A DNA stretch of 64,000 bases from Stenomitos frigidus_A (lineage in GTDB: Bacteria; Cyanobacteriota; Cyanobacteriia; Leptolyngbyales; Leptolyngbyaceae), in NCBI RefSeq assembly GCF_963877135.1, contig NZ_CAWNSW010000143.1, forward strand, positions 1 through 64,000, written 5' to 3'. How positions within the stretch are numbered: the first letter of the stretch is position 1; each line of letters begins with the position of its first letter. Made by a program: the position numbers and the translations under genes. This document shows positions 37,154 to 45,986 of the stretch, in pieces. The notes under the pieces are model-generated. The model had not been told where the DNA came from and ran no database searches. It worked only from the letters and a program-made list of their open reading frames with translations.

Positions 37154-38098
37154 CTACCCTTGGCTGAGCTTAGCGATCGCGTGAGTCAGCAGCTGGTAAA
37201 ATGCGTCAGCTTTGATCGTTTCGACTACATTTGTATTCGTTAGCGGCTCGGTAAGGTGCCACCAATCAACCACGGTGCGCCCCATCGTAAGTTCACTGCT
37301 GGTTTCGATCGCCACATGAGCGCGGCGACTAGTGAACAGGTCAGGCTGTAAAAGATAGGCAATTACACAGGGATCATGGAGCGGTGGGCCAGAGAACCCA
37401 TAGCGCTGCATATCCCGAGCACCGTAGTAAGCAAGTAAACCAAGCATCGCAGCGCTGATGGGCGAGTGAATCGCACGAATGGCACTGAGGCGCTCTGGTG
37501 TGGCAATCGCCTGATGTGTGACATCCAACCCCATCATTGTCAGTGGGATTCCGGCTGTGGCAACGACATGGGCGGCGTGCGGATCAACGTAAAGATTAAA
37601 TTCTGCCGAGGGTGTAATGTTACCCTGCGTCAAAGCCCCACCCATCATCACTATTTCTTTGATGTGTTGGCAAATCGCCGGTTCCTTGACGATCGCCACA
37701 GCAATGTTGGTCAGTGGCCCCAGTGTCGCAAGCGTGATGGGTTCCGTTGCTTGCAAGAGCGTCTCGATCAAAAAATCAACCGCGTGTTGCGCTTGCAGCG
37801 GCATCTGTGGTTCTGGCAGACTGATGCCGTCTAGTCCTGTTCTACCATGTATGTCTTCAGCCGTGATCAGCGGGCGTAGCAATGGGCGAGAACAGCCTGC
37901 GTAGATTGGTAACTCGCTTCTGCCAGCAAGTTCGCAGAGGCAACGAGCATTCTTTTGTGTCAAATTCAGCGGCACGTTGCCAGCGACCGTCGTCACGCCC
38001 AAAACGTTGAGCTGCTCTGGAAAGGCCAGCGCCAGAAAGAGTGCGATCGCGTCATCGGCTCCCGGATCGCAATCAATGATAATAGGCTTAGCGACCAT
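37154..38098 (-). CDS. Inosine/uridine-type nucleoside hydrolase
   Basis: I start it at the ATG at 38098 (314 residues), which places the calcium-binding DCDPGADDAIALFLAL motif at the N-terminus as in the family; the longer frame from 38161 would overlap the upstream gene by 74 bp. The protein cleaves ribonucleosides to base and ribose (purine or pyrimidine specificity cannot be told). The barrel contains TLGPLTNIA and EFNLYVDPHAA. Its start overlaps the stop of the upstream gene by 11 bp, so the two are coupled. Confidence 0.92.
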   Translation of the reverse strand: MVAKPIIIDCDPGADDAIALFLALAFPEQLNVLGVTTVAGNVPLNLTQKNARCLCELAGRSELPIYAGCSRPLLRPLITAEDIHGRTGLDGISLPEPQMPLQAQHAVDFLIETLLQATEPITLATLGPLTNIAVAIVKEPAICQHIKEIVMMGGALTQGNITPSAEFNLYVDPHAAHVVATAGIPLTMMGLDVTHQAIATPERLSAIRAIHSPISAAMLGLLAYYGARDMQRYGFSGPPLHDPCVIAYLLQPDLFTSRRAHVAIETSSELTMGRTVVDWWHLTEPLTNTNVVETIKADAFYQLLTHAIAKLSQG

Positions 38099-38675
38099 GC
38101 AAACACGTTTGGCTGGTAACGACTGGAACGGCTTGAAGCCGTTTGGTGATGGATTGCCCAAAGGCGATCGTTGCAGTGAGAGGCAACGCGTCTGAACGGA
38201 AGCCGGTTGCGATCGGGTGGAGCGTCAGAAAGGAAATGCTCCACCCCGACTGTTGCAGCGTCCAGGCAGGCAGGCCACTCTCTTGATCGAGGCTGGGATA
38301 AATCACCTGTGGCAGGTAGGTGACGCCGATCGCGTCAAAATCTGCACCGGCTTCGTAAAGCTTACGCCGAATCGCGCCCCAGTTGTGAGTGGGTGTTTGA
38401 ACCGAAGGCTCAGTGTGGTTGGATGCAGTACTACTGGCAAGTGTCGCGCCCATGAAGTCTGTGAGCTTGGCGCAAATATCCTCAAGGCGGGCGCGATCGC
38501 CGCGCAAGAGCATCGCTTCTTCAGGTAAAAGTGTTCCGTTCGCTGTGGGCATCCACAGTTCAAAGCAAGTATAGGCATCGATTGGAATTGTCGTTAGTTT
38601 GAGGTTAGACGGCAAACCCAGAGGGTTTGGCGCAACCGCAAATGCCACTGGAATGAAGGAGTCAAGCATACGCAT
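38088..38675 (-). CDS. Hypothetical protein coupled to nucleoside hydrolase
   Basis: The 195-residue protein has no signal peptide or membrane helix and no domain I recognise. The middle region (LPEEAMLLRGDRARLEDICA) has a helical pattern, and the second half has alternating hydrophobic residues. Its end overlaps the nucleoside hydrolase start, so a shared transcript is very likely. Function unknown. Confidence 0.65.
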   Translation of the reverse strand: MRMLDSFIPVAFAVAPNPLGLPSNLKLTTIPIDAYTCFELWMPTANGTLLPEEAMLLRGDRARLEDICAKLTDFMGATLASSTASNHTEPSVQTPTHNWGAIRRKLYEAGADFDAIGVTYLPQVIYPSLDQESGLPAWTLQQSGWSISFLTLHPIATGFRSDALPLTATIAFGQSITKRLQAVPVVTSQTCLHGR

Positions 38676-39165
38676 AAAGTTCCTTCAGAAGGCTTGAAGG
38701 GGTTAAAGGAGACTACAGCAAATTGACATAGCTTGTAGACACCAGCAAGTGGCTTAAACCCCTTACTGGGTGTGAATCATGTCTTGCTTGAGGTCTGCTT
38801 GACTGCGACACAGAAGCAAGATCAGTGTTTTAAGCATTAACACCAGCAGTATGGGTACAAGCAGCCCGATGTCTCTTACAGGCAGAATCAACGTGCTGAA
38901 ATCGTCCTTCTTAAGATGGCTCGTGCTGAGTGAGTTTGTGTACTGCAACGGTAAAAAGACTGTAAAGCAGAGAAGAAGTCTTCAGGCGCTATTACGTAGA
39001 AACGCGGTTTCGCCACGAGAAAAGGCTGTTTGAGCATTTGTAGGGCACCCAAACACGCAATTTCTTTAAGAGGCTGTTTGAAACGTCTAGAAAGCTTCTT
39101 CAAACCGACCACTTCAAGACCACTTAAGATAAGAGGAAAGTCGTCCAGATTACAATTCGCACTTG
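38676..39165. other. Intergenic with a doubtful short frame
   Basis: Gene-poor 490 bp. A 61-codon leftward frame (38763-38948) encodes one hydrophobic helix (GLLVPILLVLMLKTLILLL) and could be a real small membrane protein, but no ribosome site stands out. The octamer GGCTGTTTGA occurs twice (near 39,023 and 39,066). Confidence 0.4.
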
Positions 39166-39558
39166 ATGTACACCATGAACCAGGCTATTGCAGAGGCTGC
39201 TGCAATTGATCAAAAGCTATCCAAACGTCCTATTAATCTCGATCCCGGTGGCTACATCATCATCTACCTCGATCATGAGCAAGGGCTCATTTGTGCCAAA
39301 CATTTTACAAATTTTATCGACGATCGTGGTTTGGCTTGCGATCCAGCGACAGGTAAACCCATCCCCACGCGCAGCAAAGTAGAACGGTTGCCCACTCGTC
39401 TGTATAGCGGTAGAACGGCCAAGGAAATCTGCGTCCAGCTTTTTGAGGCGCATGCCCCTTGCCCGATTACGATGATTGACCATGCTTCTTACCTGGGGCG
39501 AGAGTTTCAGCGGGCAGAAGCCGCCTTACTCAGTGGGCAAGAGTATGTACAGGACTGA
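39166..39558 (+). CDS. DUF4346 family protein
   Basis: The protein of about 130 residues carries the DUF4346 core: PINLDPGGYIIIYLDHEQGL, then CAKHFTNFIDDRGLACDPATG and SGRTAKEICVQLFE. The start could also be the ATG at 39175. DUF4346 is a small, mostly cyanobacterial family of unknown function. It converges with psb32, so it is a single-gene unit. Confidence 0.85.
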   Translation: MYTMNQAIAEAAAIDQKLSKRPINLDPGGYIIIYLDHEQGLICAKHFTNFIDDRGLACDPATGKPIPTRSKVERLPTRLYSGRTAKEICVQLFEAHAPCPITMIDHASYLGREFQRAEAALLSGQEYVQD

Positions 39559-39624
39559 CGACAATGGTTAGTGGTTAGAAGTAAAGTCTTCTCTAACGAC
39601 CAACCACCAACCACTAAAAACGTG

Positions 39625-40353
39625 CTAGCCTTCTCGGGCTTGCAGGTACAGATAGAAATAATAAGTTGCCATCGGTACAACGGTCGCCACAACAAGGAAA
39701 CCGATGACCCAGATGGTAGCGTTGCTTTCTTTTGTTTGTTCGGGTGTGGCAAAGGTACCTTCAACCTGGACGTTATCGATGAGTGCTGGCGGACCTGGAT
39801 CAGGGCGACCAGAGAGTACTGCAACGAGGCGATCGCTAGCACCGAGTAGCGCTTGATTGTACTTGTTCCCTTCCTTCAGCGGAATCAGCACCGTTTCTTG
39901 TGTGACGCTTTCAGCAAGCTCGTCAGACAGCTTTGTTTTCACTGCATCACCAGCACTCAGCGCCACATTGTTAGTAAGGTTATCTAACACCAGCAGCGTC
40001 TGGTTAGCACTCGCCTCTTGCGTCGGGAACCACAGGTCAAAGAGCTTATTAGTAAAGGTTTCGATCGTTTCGCCGTAATCCAACCGATGAATGGTGACAA
40101 AGTGAACTTCGCTACCCGTTTGCTTTGCCAGATCTCCTAGAGCGGTTGCAATTTTGCCTTCATTCGAGCGACTGAGAATTTCGGCCTGGTCAAGCACCCA
40201 AGTGCCTACTTTTGGCTTAGGCACTTCGCCGGCACCGGTCGCGTTTGCAGGTGTGGCAAAGAGCTGTGTCGCCAGAATCAAGACCGCTACGGAAAGCAGC
40301 AGTTTTTGGCCGACGCACTTCCAGTTGCAGAGGTGGTTAAGGAGGCGTTGCAT
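39625..40353 (-). CDS. psb32: Photosystem II repair protein Psb32 (TPM domain)
   Basis: The 242-residue protein has a signal-anchor (about 15-38), a TPM domain (about 48-185) with VDQAEIL-type VLDQAEILSRSNEGKIATAL and FDLWFPTQEASANQTLLVL, and a C-terminal membrane helix (about 213-234). This layout is that of Psb32, which protects and repairs photosystem II under light stress; the TPM domain is found in the thylakoid lumen in that protein. It is monocistronic. The repeats upstream (40,400-40,590) do not interrupt it. Confidence 0.87.
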   Translation of the reverse strand: MQRLLNHLCNWKCVGQKLLLSVAVLILATQLFATPANATGAGEVPKPKVGTWVLDQAEILSRSNEGKIATALGDLAKQTGSEVHFVTIHRLDYGETIETFTNKLFDLWFPTQEASANQTLLVLDNLTNNVALSAGDAVKTKLSDELAESVTQETVLIPLKEGNKYNQALLGASDRLVAVLSGRPDPGPPALIDNVQVEGTFATPEQTKESNATIWVIGFLVVATVVPMATYYFYLYLQAREG

Positions 40354-40446
40354 GATACCGCTCTAGAAAAATGTATCTCTCCAAAATACTACGCTTATAG
40401 CGAAGATGGACAGGGGGAGGGGAAGTAAGGAGTGAGGAGGAGGCAG

Positions 40447-40578
40447 GAGGGAGAAAGTTTTGAGTTTTGAGTTTTGAGTTTGAGTTTTGAGTTCGTGCTG
40501 ACTCCTGAATCTAGATTTGAGGTTCATCCTTCATCCTTCATCCTTCATCCTTCATCCTTCATCCTTCATCCTTCATCC
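40447..40578. repeat. Low-complexity and heptanucleotide tandem repeats
   Basis: First a GTTTTGA-type tandem run (about 40,456-40,490), then eight perfect copies of TTCATCC from 40523 to 40578 with a partial ninth. Short tandemly repeated heptamers (STRR) are known in filamentous cyanobacteria. Not a CRISPR array, as there are no spacers. Confidence 0.9.
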
Positions 40579-40617
40579 TTCATCATCTTTCCCCACTCCC
40601 CACGCCCTCATTCCTCA

Positions 40618-41910
40618 TTAATGACCATTCAGATAATAGTCTCGCGTGCCTTTGGCGCTGATGGCTTCGCCGAGGCGGGTAAGGGCGTGAACGTAGGCGG
40701 CAGTGCGGAGATCGATCGACAGGTCACGGGCAATTAACCAGATGGCCTCTGATTCTTCGACGATGCGCTGCTTCAGCCGTTGATTGATTTCGTCTAACGT
40801 CCAGTACAAACCACTGCGGTTTTGTACCCATTCAAAGTAGCTGACGGTCACGCCACCTGCGTTCACCAGGATATCTGGAAACACGTAGATGCCCTTCTCG
40901 TTCAGGATGCGATCGGCAGCAGAGGTAATGGGGCCATTTGCCACTTCGTACACCAACCTGGCTCGGATGGTGTCGACGTTGGCTTCAGTAATTTGATTTT
41001 CGAGTGCGGCAGGCACCAAAATATCCACATCCAGAGCCAACAATTCAGCGTTAGTGAGGACCTCTTCGGCAGCGGTATGACAAACGGTGTCGTCACAGTA
41101 GAACGCTTTGACACCACGGCTAGCATCTTTGAACTGTCGAAGGCTGGGGATGTCGAGTCCGTTTTTGGCATAGACACCACCCTGTGAGTCGCTGACGGCA
41201 ACAACCTTGTAACCAGCATGAAAAAGCAGTTCTGCGAGGATGGCTCCAGCGTTGCCAAAGCCTTGCACAGCAACCGTTGTCGTACTGGGATGACGATCGA
41301 ATTTCGGCAACGTGGATTCAATCACAAAAAAGGCACCCATTGCCGTTGCGGCTTCGCGTCCTAAACTGCCGCCCATGCTGACGGGTTTACCGGTAACGAC
41401 AGCGGGGCAGATCTGGCGCTTAATGATGTTGTATTGATCCATCATCCAACCCATGATCATGGCGTTGGTGTAGACGTCTGGTGCCAGAATGTCAACGTCA
41501 GGGCCAATAAAGTCGGCGATCGCGTTAATGTAGCCACGGCTTAACCGCTCTAGCTCCATCCGGGACAATTCTTTGGGATTGACGGTAATACCGCCCTTCG
41601 CACCGCCGAAGGGCAGTCTTAACGCAGCACACTTAAACGTCATCCAAAACGCCAGTGATTGCACTTCGTCCAGGGAAACGTCTGGATGATAGCGCACACC
41701 GCCTTTACCGGGGCCTCGGGTGTCGTCATAACGCACGCGATAGCCCTGAAAAATTTTGAGCGAGCCGTCATCCATGCGGACGGGAATCGAAACGGTCAGA
41801 CTGGTTTGAGGAAACTTCAACGTTTCAACGGCATCATCTGAAATGGATGTATATTTCAGTGCTTGTTCTAAGCGTTGACTGGCATCTGCTAATAGTGAGC
41901 CGGGGGTCAT
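40618..41910 (-). CDS. gdhA: Glutamate dehydrogenase family (Glu/Leu/Phe/Val)
   Basis: The ATG at 41910 is preceded by GGAAG and gives 430 residues; a frame starting nine codons earlier is less likely. The enzyme interconverts 2-oxoglutarate plus ammonium and glutamate. It has the catalytic-lysine segment KCAALRLPFGGAKGG and the Rossmann motif VQGFGNAGAILAELL (about 216-230). Length and order of domains are normal for the NAD(P)-dependent family. Substrate choice (glutamate against other amino acids) is by family resemblance. It is monocistronic, with the chemotaxis operon upstream. Confidence 0.92.
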   Translation of the reverse strand: MTPGSLLADASQRLEQALKYTSISDDAVETLKFPQTSLTVSIPVRMDDGSLKIFQGYRVRYDDTRGPGKGGVRYHPDVSLDEVQSLAFWMTFKCAALRLPFGGAKGGITVNPKELSRMELERLSRGYINAIADFIGPDVDILAPDVYTNAMIMGWMMDQYNIIKRQICPAVVTGKPVSMGGSLGREAATAMGAFFVIESTLPKFDRHPSTTTVAVQGFGNAGAILAELLFHAGYKVVAVSDSQGGVYAKNGLDIPSLRQFKDASRGVKAFYCDDTVCHTAAEEVLTNAELLALDVDILVPAALENQITEANVDTIRARLVYEVANGPITSAADRILNEKGIYVFPDILVNAGGVTVSYFEWVQNRSGLYWTLDEINQRLKQRIVEESEAIWLIARDLSIDLRTAAYVHALTRLGEAISAKGTRDYYLNGH

Positions 41911-42288
41911 AAATACTCTTCCTTTCAGTAAAGTCACGATCGCAACGATCGCAAAAAACGACAGGTGTTTCTAAAGACACGAGTGCTTTCTTCAGCAAAC
42001 CTGCCAATGGGTTTAACCAATAGAGAAACTCTTCGCTTTTCTCTATACTGCCCAAACACCAAACGCCTTGGATACAGTGATCCCCCTTTTAGAGACGAAA
42101 CGTGACTGTTCTTAAGGCAACGACTGAAAGCGTTTTTATTTCCTTTGTGAGCATTTATGATGTAGCGATCGCACGATCCATAAGAGACAGGCGCAGAAAT
42201 AACGTACCAGCCAACCACGAATTCTGGTCGGTGCATGGCACTGCCATACACCGACGCTGGGATACTATCTGTTTACAAGTCCCTAAAG
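41911..42288. other. gdhA upstream region
   Basis: About 380 bp without a supported gene between the end of the CheA-type gene and gdhA. CGATCGCAACGATCGCAA at 41938-41955 is a direct repeat of HIP1-related sequence. A gdhA promoter should be here. Confidence 0.5.
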
Positions 42289-45200
42289 TTACCGCATCGT
42301 TTTCTCAGGTTCTCTTGAAGGCACGGCAAGGTTGAGCAACGTGTTAACTTTTTTCAGTAACTCAACCGTGGAGAACCCTTTGGTTAAATAATCGTTGGCC
42401 CCTAAACGTCGAGCCTCATCAAACCATTCTTCTGATAAGCGTGATGAAACAACCAGAATGGGAACATCGATAGCGGCTTGACGACAGCGATCGACCAATG
42501 TAAACCCGTCCATATTTGGCATTTCAATATCAGTGATCACCAGATTGGGATGAGGGTTTGCCTGGAGCCAGTTCCAGGCTTCTTGTCCATCAGCACAGGT
42601 ATGGGTGACATAGCCACAACTATGCAGGCTTGCCTCCAGTCTGCGACGCATCAACGCGGCATCATCCACAATCAGAATCGATTGAGTCTGGTAGTCAGGG
42701 TTCCAATCATTTGGCTCAGACGGTGCGATCGGGTCGGTTGTAGTCTTGGGCTCTGGAACCGTTAATAGCTGTTCGATTACTGTCCGTGCTTCTAAAACCG
42801 GGACTAAAGCCCCGTTTGGCTGTAGGCTTACACCAATCAAACCGTTGGGTGTTGTCAGCGGCAGCGGTATAGGGTTGATGATTAATTCCGCCTGTTCTAA
42901 GAGTTCGTCAGCCATTAGCCAAACGCCTTGCTGGCTACCTTCCACCGCAATGTAGAGGCAAACAGTTGTATCAGCTAACGTCCGATCGATCGATCGTGAC
43001 TGCCAGTATTTGAGCAAATCTAGCGCTGGCAGTGATCCGGCTTCATTGTGAATGGTCCAGGCGTAGGCGTGGTTTGCATCCTCGACCGGCGATACGCTCA
43101 AGTCACTTAATAACGTAATGTTGCGGATGTCATCTTCTGGAATCGCGACGATCTGATCACCTGCTTGCAGCAAGACGCAGGGAACCAATAACCGTGGTAC
43201 TGGGAATTGGAGCTGAAACGTCGTGCCGCTACCAGGCTCAGTACTGAGGCTGAGCCGTCCACCTAAGCGAGCCACCTGGGCGGCAACCACATCCATCCCA
43301 ACCCCGCGTCCAGAGATTTCACTCACCTGGTTTTGAGCGCTGAAGCCCGGTTGGCAAAGGACAGCCAGGAGATCCGCTGGCGTTTGAGCCTTGCACAACG
43401 GTAGGTGTAAAGCCTGGGCTCTGGCTTGAATGGCATGAGCATCGATCCCACGGCCGTCATCATGAATCTCAAACTGAAAGCGATTGCCCTGCCGCTGGAG
43501 GGATAGCGTAATCGTGCCCTGCTCCGGTTTACCCTTGGCAGCCCGTTCATCGGGAGATTCCAACCCATGATCGTAAGCATTACGAATGAGATGGAGTAAG
43601 GCTGGTTCCAGATTGCGAGCGATCGTAACATCCAGTTCCGTTTTCTCTCCCTGCACCAGCAGTTGAGCAGGCTTGTTATAGCGAGTGGTGAGGTCACGCA
43701 AGATCGCTTTGGCGCGGAAGCTCAAGTTTTGGAAGGGCACCAGTCGACTATCTTCGATCGTGCTTTGCAGCCTGAGCACGTTACGATCCACGTTTTGTAG
43801 ATAGTCAGAGATTTGTTGCGTCGTTTTCCCGGTTTCTGCCCCAATCTCCGACAGACGAAGGCTCGTCTCAAGCAACCGATTGATGACTGTGTATCCTTGC
43901 CGATAGCGTTCAGGCGTTGGCCCGGCGTTAGCCTGTGTACTATGACTCAGTTCCTCAAGCAGGGTATAGTCATCTTGAATCTGGCGAAGATGCGTAATGT
44001 ATTGTGTCCCTTCCTGGGCAAGCGCCATAATCTGTGTGATCTGGCTCTGTAACGCTTGATAAAAGCCTTGCGTAGTGCGCAAGGCTAGCAGAGTCTCTAC
44101 AAGATGCTGAGCGGATTGATCCAGCGTCTCTAGGGGGACTGGAATTTGCACTTTTCCCAGTGTATCGTTCGCGCGATCGGCCCTCGGCGGCAGATTTTTG
44201 TTCGCAACCGAGGCGGGGTGTAGCGATTGGGCTCCATTAACAGCCTCACTTTGCCCCTGCATAGACGACGAGGAAGCAACCGAACCATTGCTCGGGATCG
44301 TCGGATCGAGCCAATCCTGTACTTGCTCAGCATCCAGCGGATAAAGCGTTCGAGGTTTTGGCTCAGGGGGTGGCTCAAGCTCCCCGTGCTTGTCTGCCAG
44401 ACTGTTATCATCCAGTCGTTGGTCGTTGCCTGCAAAAAAGGTTGAGTCATCTAGGGAGAAGGAGTTGTCTAGAAAATCAACGACCTGTGGTACTGGCGTG
44501 GCTTCAAACGGCGTCAAGACATCGAGAAACGTACTCACAAGCCAATCTTGATCGGGTTCGGCGGCTGTTTGTTCTGCCTCGTTGTTTGGCGGAAGGACTG
44601 CATCAAGAGCCTGATGATCGTCTATATGGTCGTCTATAAGGCTGCTTTCCTTAGGGCTGCTTTCATTGATCGGTCGATCGTCGTCTAATTGTGGATCAAC
44701 GCTTGCCTGCAGAACTCCATCATTAAGAACTCCATCATCAAGGGAAGGCTCAACGAGCCACTCAACCGCTTCTGTCGCCGTAGTCTCCGCCACAGGAAAC
44801 GTATCGAGAAACGTATCAAAGTTAGCAATGGCGTCCGTTGGTTCAAAGTAATCGAGTAATGTCTCCGTCCCTTGCAGGTCAGAGTGCGCGAAGGCTTGAG
44901 TATCCAGTGCTGCCGATGCCTCGCCCCAATCATGGTGCGCATTCGCATCGAAAGCAACAGTCTGAGGGTTGGAGAGCTGAGCCTCGGCAAGCTGAATCTT
45001 GGCGGGCTGAGCATTGGTAGGCTCAAAGCTGGCAAACTCAGACGGTACCGACTTGCCGCCTTGTTTTGCACAGGTCTTGAGTGCTTGAAAGAGCAGCGCC
45101 CACTGCGATCGCCAAACAGCACTGTCTCGACAGTCCAACAATGGTTGTGCGTGCTGCAAGAGCTCCGACCAACCAGCCGCAAGTTGCAACTCTTCACCAA

Positions 45201-45807
45201 TTTGGGCCAGTTGTTTCAGAATCTGCTGCGCCGTGTGAAACGTGCCGTCAGGAATCGATCCTTGCTCTGGCAGGCGCTCTAAGGCAATATCCAGTTCCAG
45301 CACCACCAGATCCAGCCCTTCTTCCGCAAACTCCTGATGGAGCTGACTGATCTCATCCCACTGTGGCAGATAGCGCCTGCGAATGTCCTGGTGTAGCACC
45401 TGGATGCGGCGGAGAATAGGCTCCTGGTTCTCGGCTTGCTGGGGCTCCAGAGAGCCCGTCAGCAGCTCTCCGGCCTCGATCAAGGCTTGGCTCAGATGGT
45501 CATCGGCTAAGCTGGGTGCTTGTTCAAGATAGCGTAAATCGGCTAGTACATCTTCTAGGGCAGTCGCAACATACAAAACCGCTTCTGCCCCGATCGTCAC
45601 AGCGCCACCTTTAATGGTATGCACACAACGATAGAGTTCCTGGATATCCGATCGCCACGATGGAGCCTGGAGTGATTGAGCAATCTGGCTATATCGCTGC
45701 AGATAATTTTGCGTATCAACGGCGAAAAGACCGCGAAGTTCCTGCTGTAGCTGCTCTTCAGCAAGCGCTTCAAAGCTTTGGGAAAAATCAATCTCTGGAA
45801 TCGACAT
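42289..45807 (-). CDS. CheA-type hybrid histidine kinase (PixL-like)
   Basis: The 1172-residue protein has an N-terminal HPt domain with phospho-acceptor His63 in CVHTIKGG, a long acidic, poorly conserved linker (about 240-540), a CheA dimerisation region, and an HATPase domain with LIRNAYDHGLESPDERAAKG and DDGRGIDAHA. A CheW-like domain (about 890-1030) and a C-terminal receiver (SILIVDDAALMRRRL; acceptor Asp in VITDIEMPNMDGF) follow. It is the last gene of the operon and would phosphorylate the two CheY/PATAN regulators encoded first. Order and composition match Synechocystis pixL, but the orthology is not proved. Confidence 0.93.
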   Translation of the reverse strand: MSIPEIDFSQSFEALAEEQLQQELRGLFAVDTQNYLQRYSQIAQSLQAPSWRSDIQELYRCVHTIKGGAVTIGAEAVLYVATALEDVLADLRYLEQAPSLADDHLSQALIEAGELLTGSLEPQQAENQEPILRRIQVLHQDIRRRYLPQWDEISQLHQEFAEEGLDLVVLELDIALERLPEQGSIPDGTFHTAQQILKQLAQIGEELQLAAGWSELLQHAQPLLDCRDSAVWRSQWALLFQALKTCAKQGGKSVPSEFASFEPTNAQPAKIQLAEAQLSNPQTVAFDANAHHDWGEASAALDTQAFAHSDLQGTETLLDYFEPTDAIANFDTFLDTFPVAETTATEAVEWLVEPSLDDGVLNDGVLQASVDPQLDDDRPINESSPKESSLIDDHIDDHQALDAVLPPNNEAEQTAAEPDQDWLVSTFLDVLTPFEATPVPQVVDFLDNSFSLDDSTFFAGNDQRLDDNSLADKHGELEPPPEPKPRTLYPLDAEQVQDWLDPTIPSNGSVASSSSMQGQSEAVNGAQSLHPASVANKNLPPRADRANDTLGKVQIPVPLETLDQSAQHLVETLLALRTTQGFYQALQSQITQIMALAQEGTQYITHLRQIQDDYTLLEELSHSTQANAGPTPERYRQGYTVINRLLETSLRLSEIGAETGKTTQQISDYLQNVDRNVLRLQSTIEDSRLVPFQNLSFRAKAILRDLTTRYNKPAQLLVQGEKTELDVTIARNLEPALLHLIRNAYDHGLESPDERAAKGKPEQGTITLSLQRQGNRFQFEIHDDGRGIDAHAIQARAQALHLPLCKAQTPADLLAVLCQPGFSAQNQVSEISGRGVGMDVVAAQVARLGGRLSLSTEPGSGTTFQLQFPVPRLLVPCVLLQAGDQIVAIPEDDIRNITLLSDLSVSPVEDANHAYAWTIHNEAGSLPALDLLKYWQSRSIDRTLADTTVCLYIAVEGSQQGVWLMADELLEQAELIINPIPLPLTTPNGLIGVSLQPNGALVPVLEARTVIEQLLTVPEPKTTTDPIAPSEPNDWNPDYQTQSILIVDDAALMRRRLEASLHSCGYVTHTCADGQEAWNWLQANPHPNLVITDIEMPNMDGFTLVDRCRQAAIDVPILVVSSRLSEEWFDEARRLGANDYLTKGFSTVELLKKVNTLLNLAVPSREPEKTMR

Positions 45808-45986
45808 AATGCATCATTAAAGGAAAAGATTCAGAGAACATACAGCCGTTGGCAGCAAAAGGAAGCGGCCATCTCAGCCTGAAAGGCAGAGTTGTAGACT
45901 TTTTTACCACTGAACTACTGCTGTTTTAAGTTAAGCGTTTAATTGTCAACCACAGATTTAGCAATTGGTAACCGCATGACTAATGG

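Noticed and set aside
40523..40578. Repeat array that could be mistaken for CRISPR
   Set aside because: The units are seven bases long and contiguous, with no spacers and no cas genes nearby.
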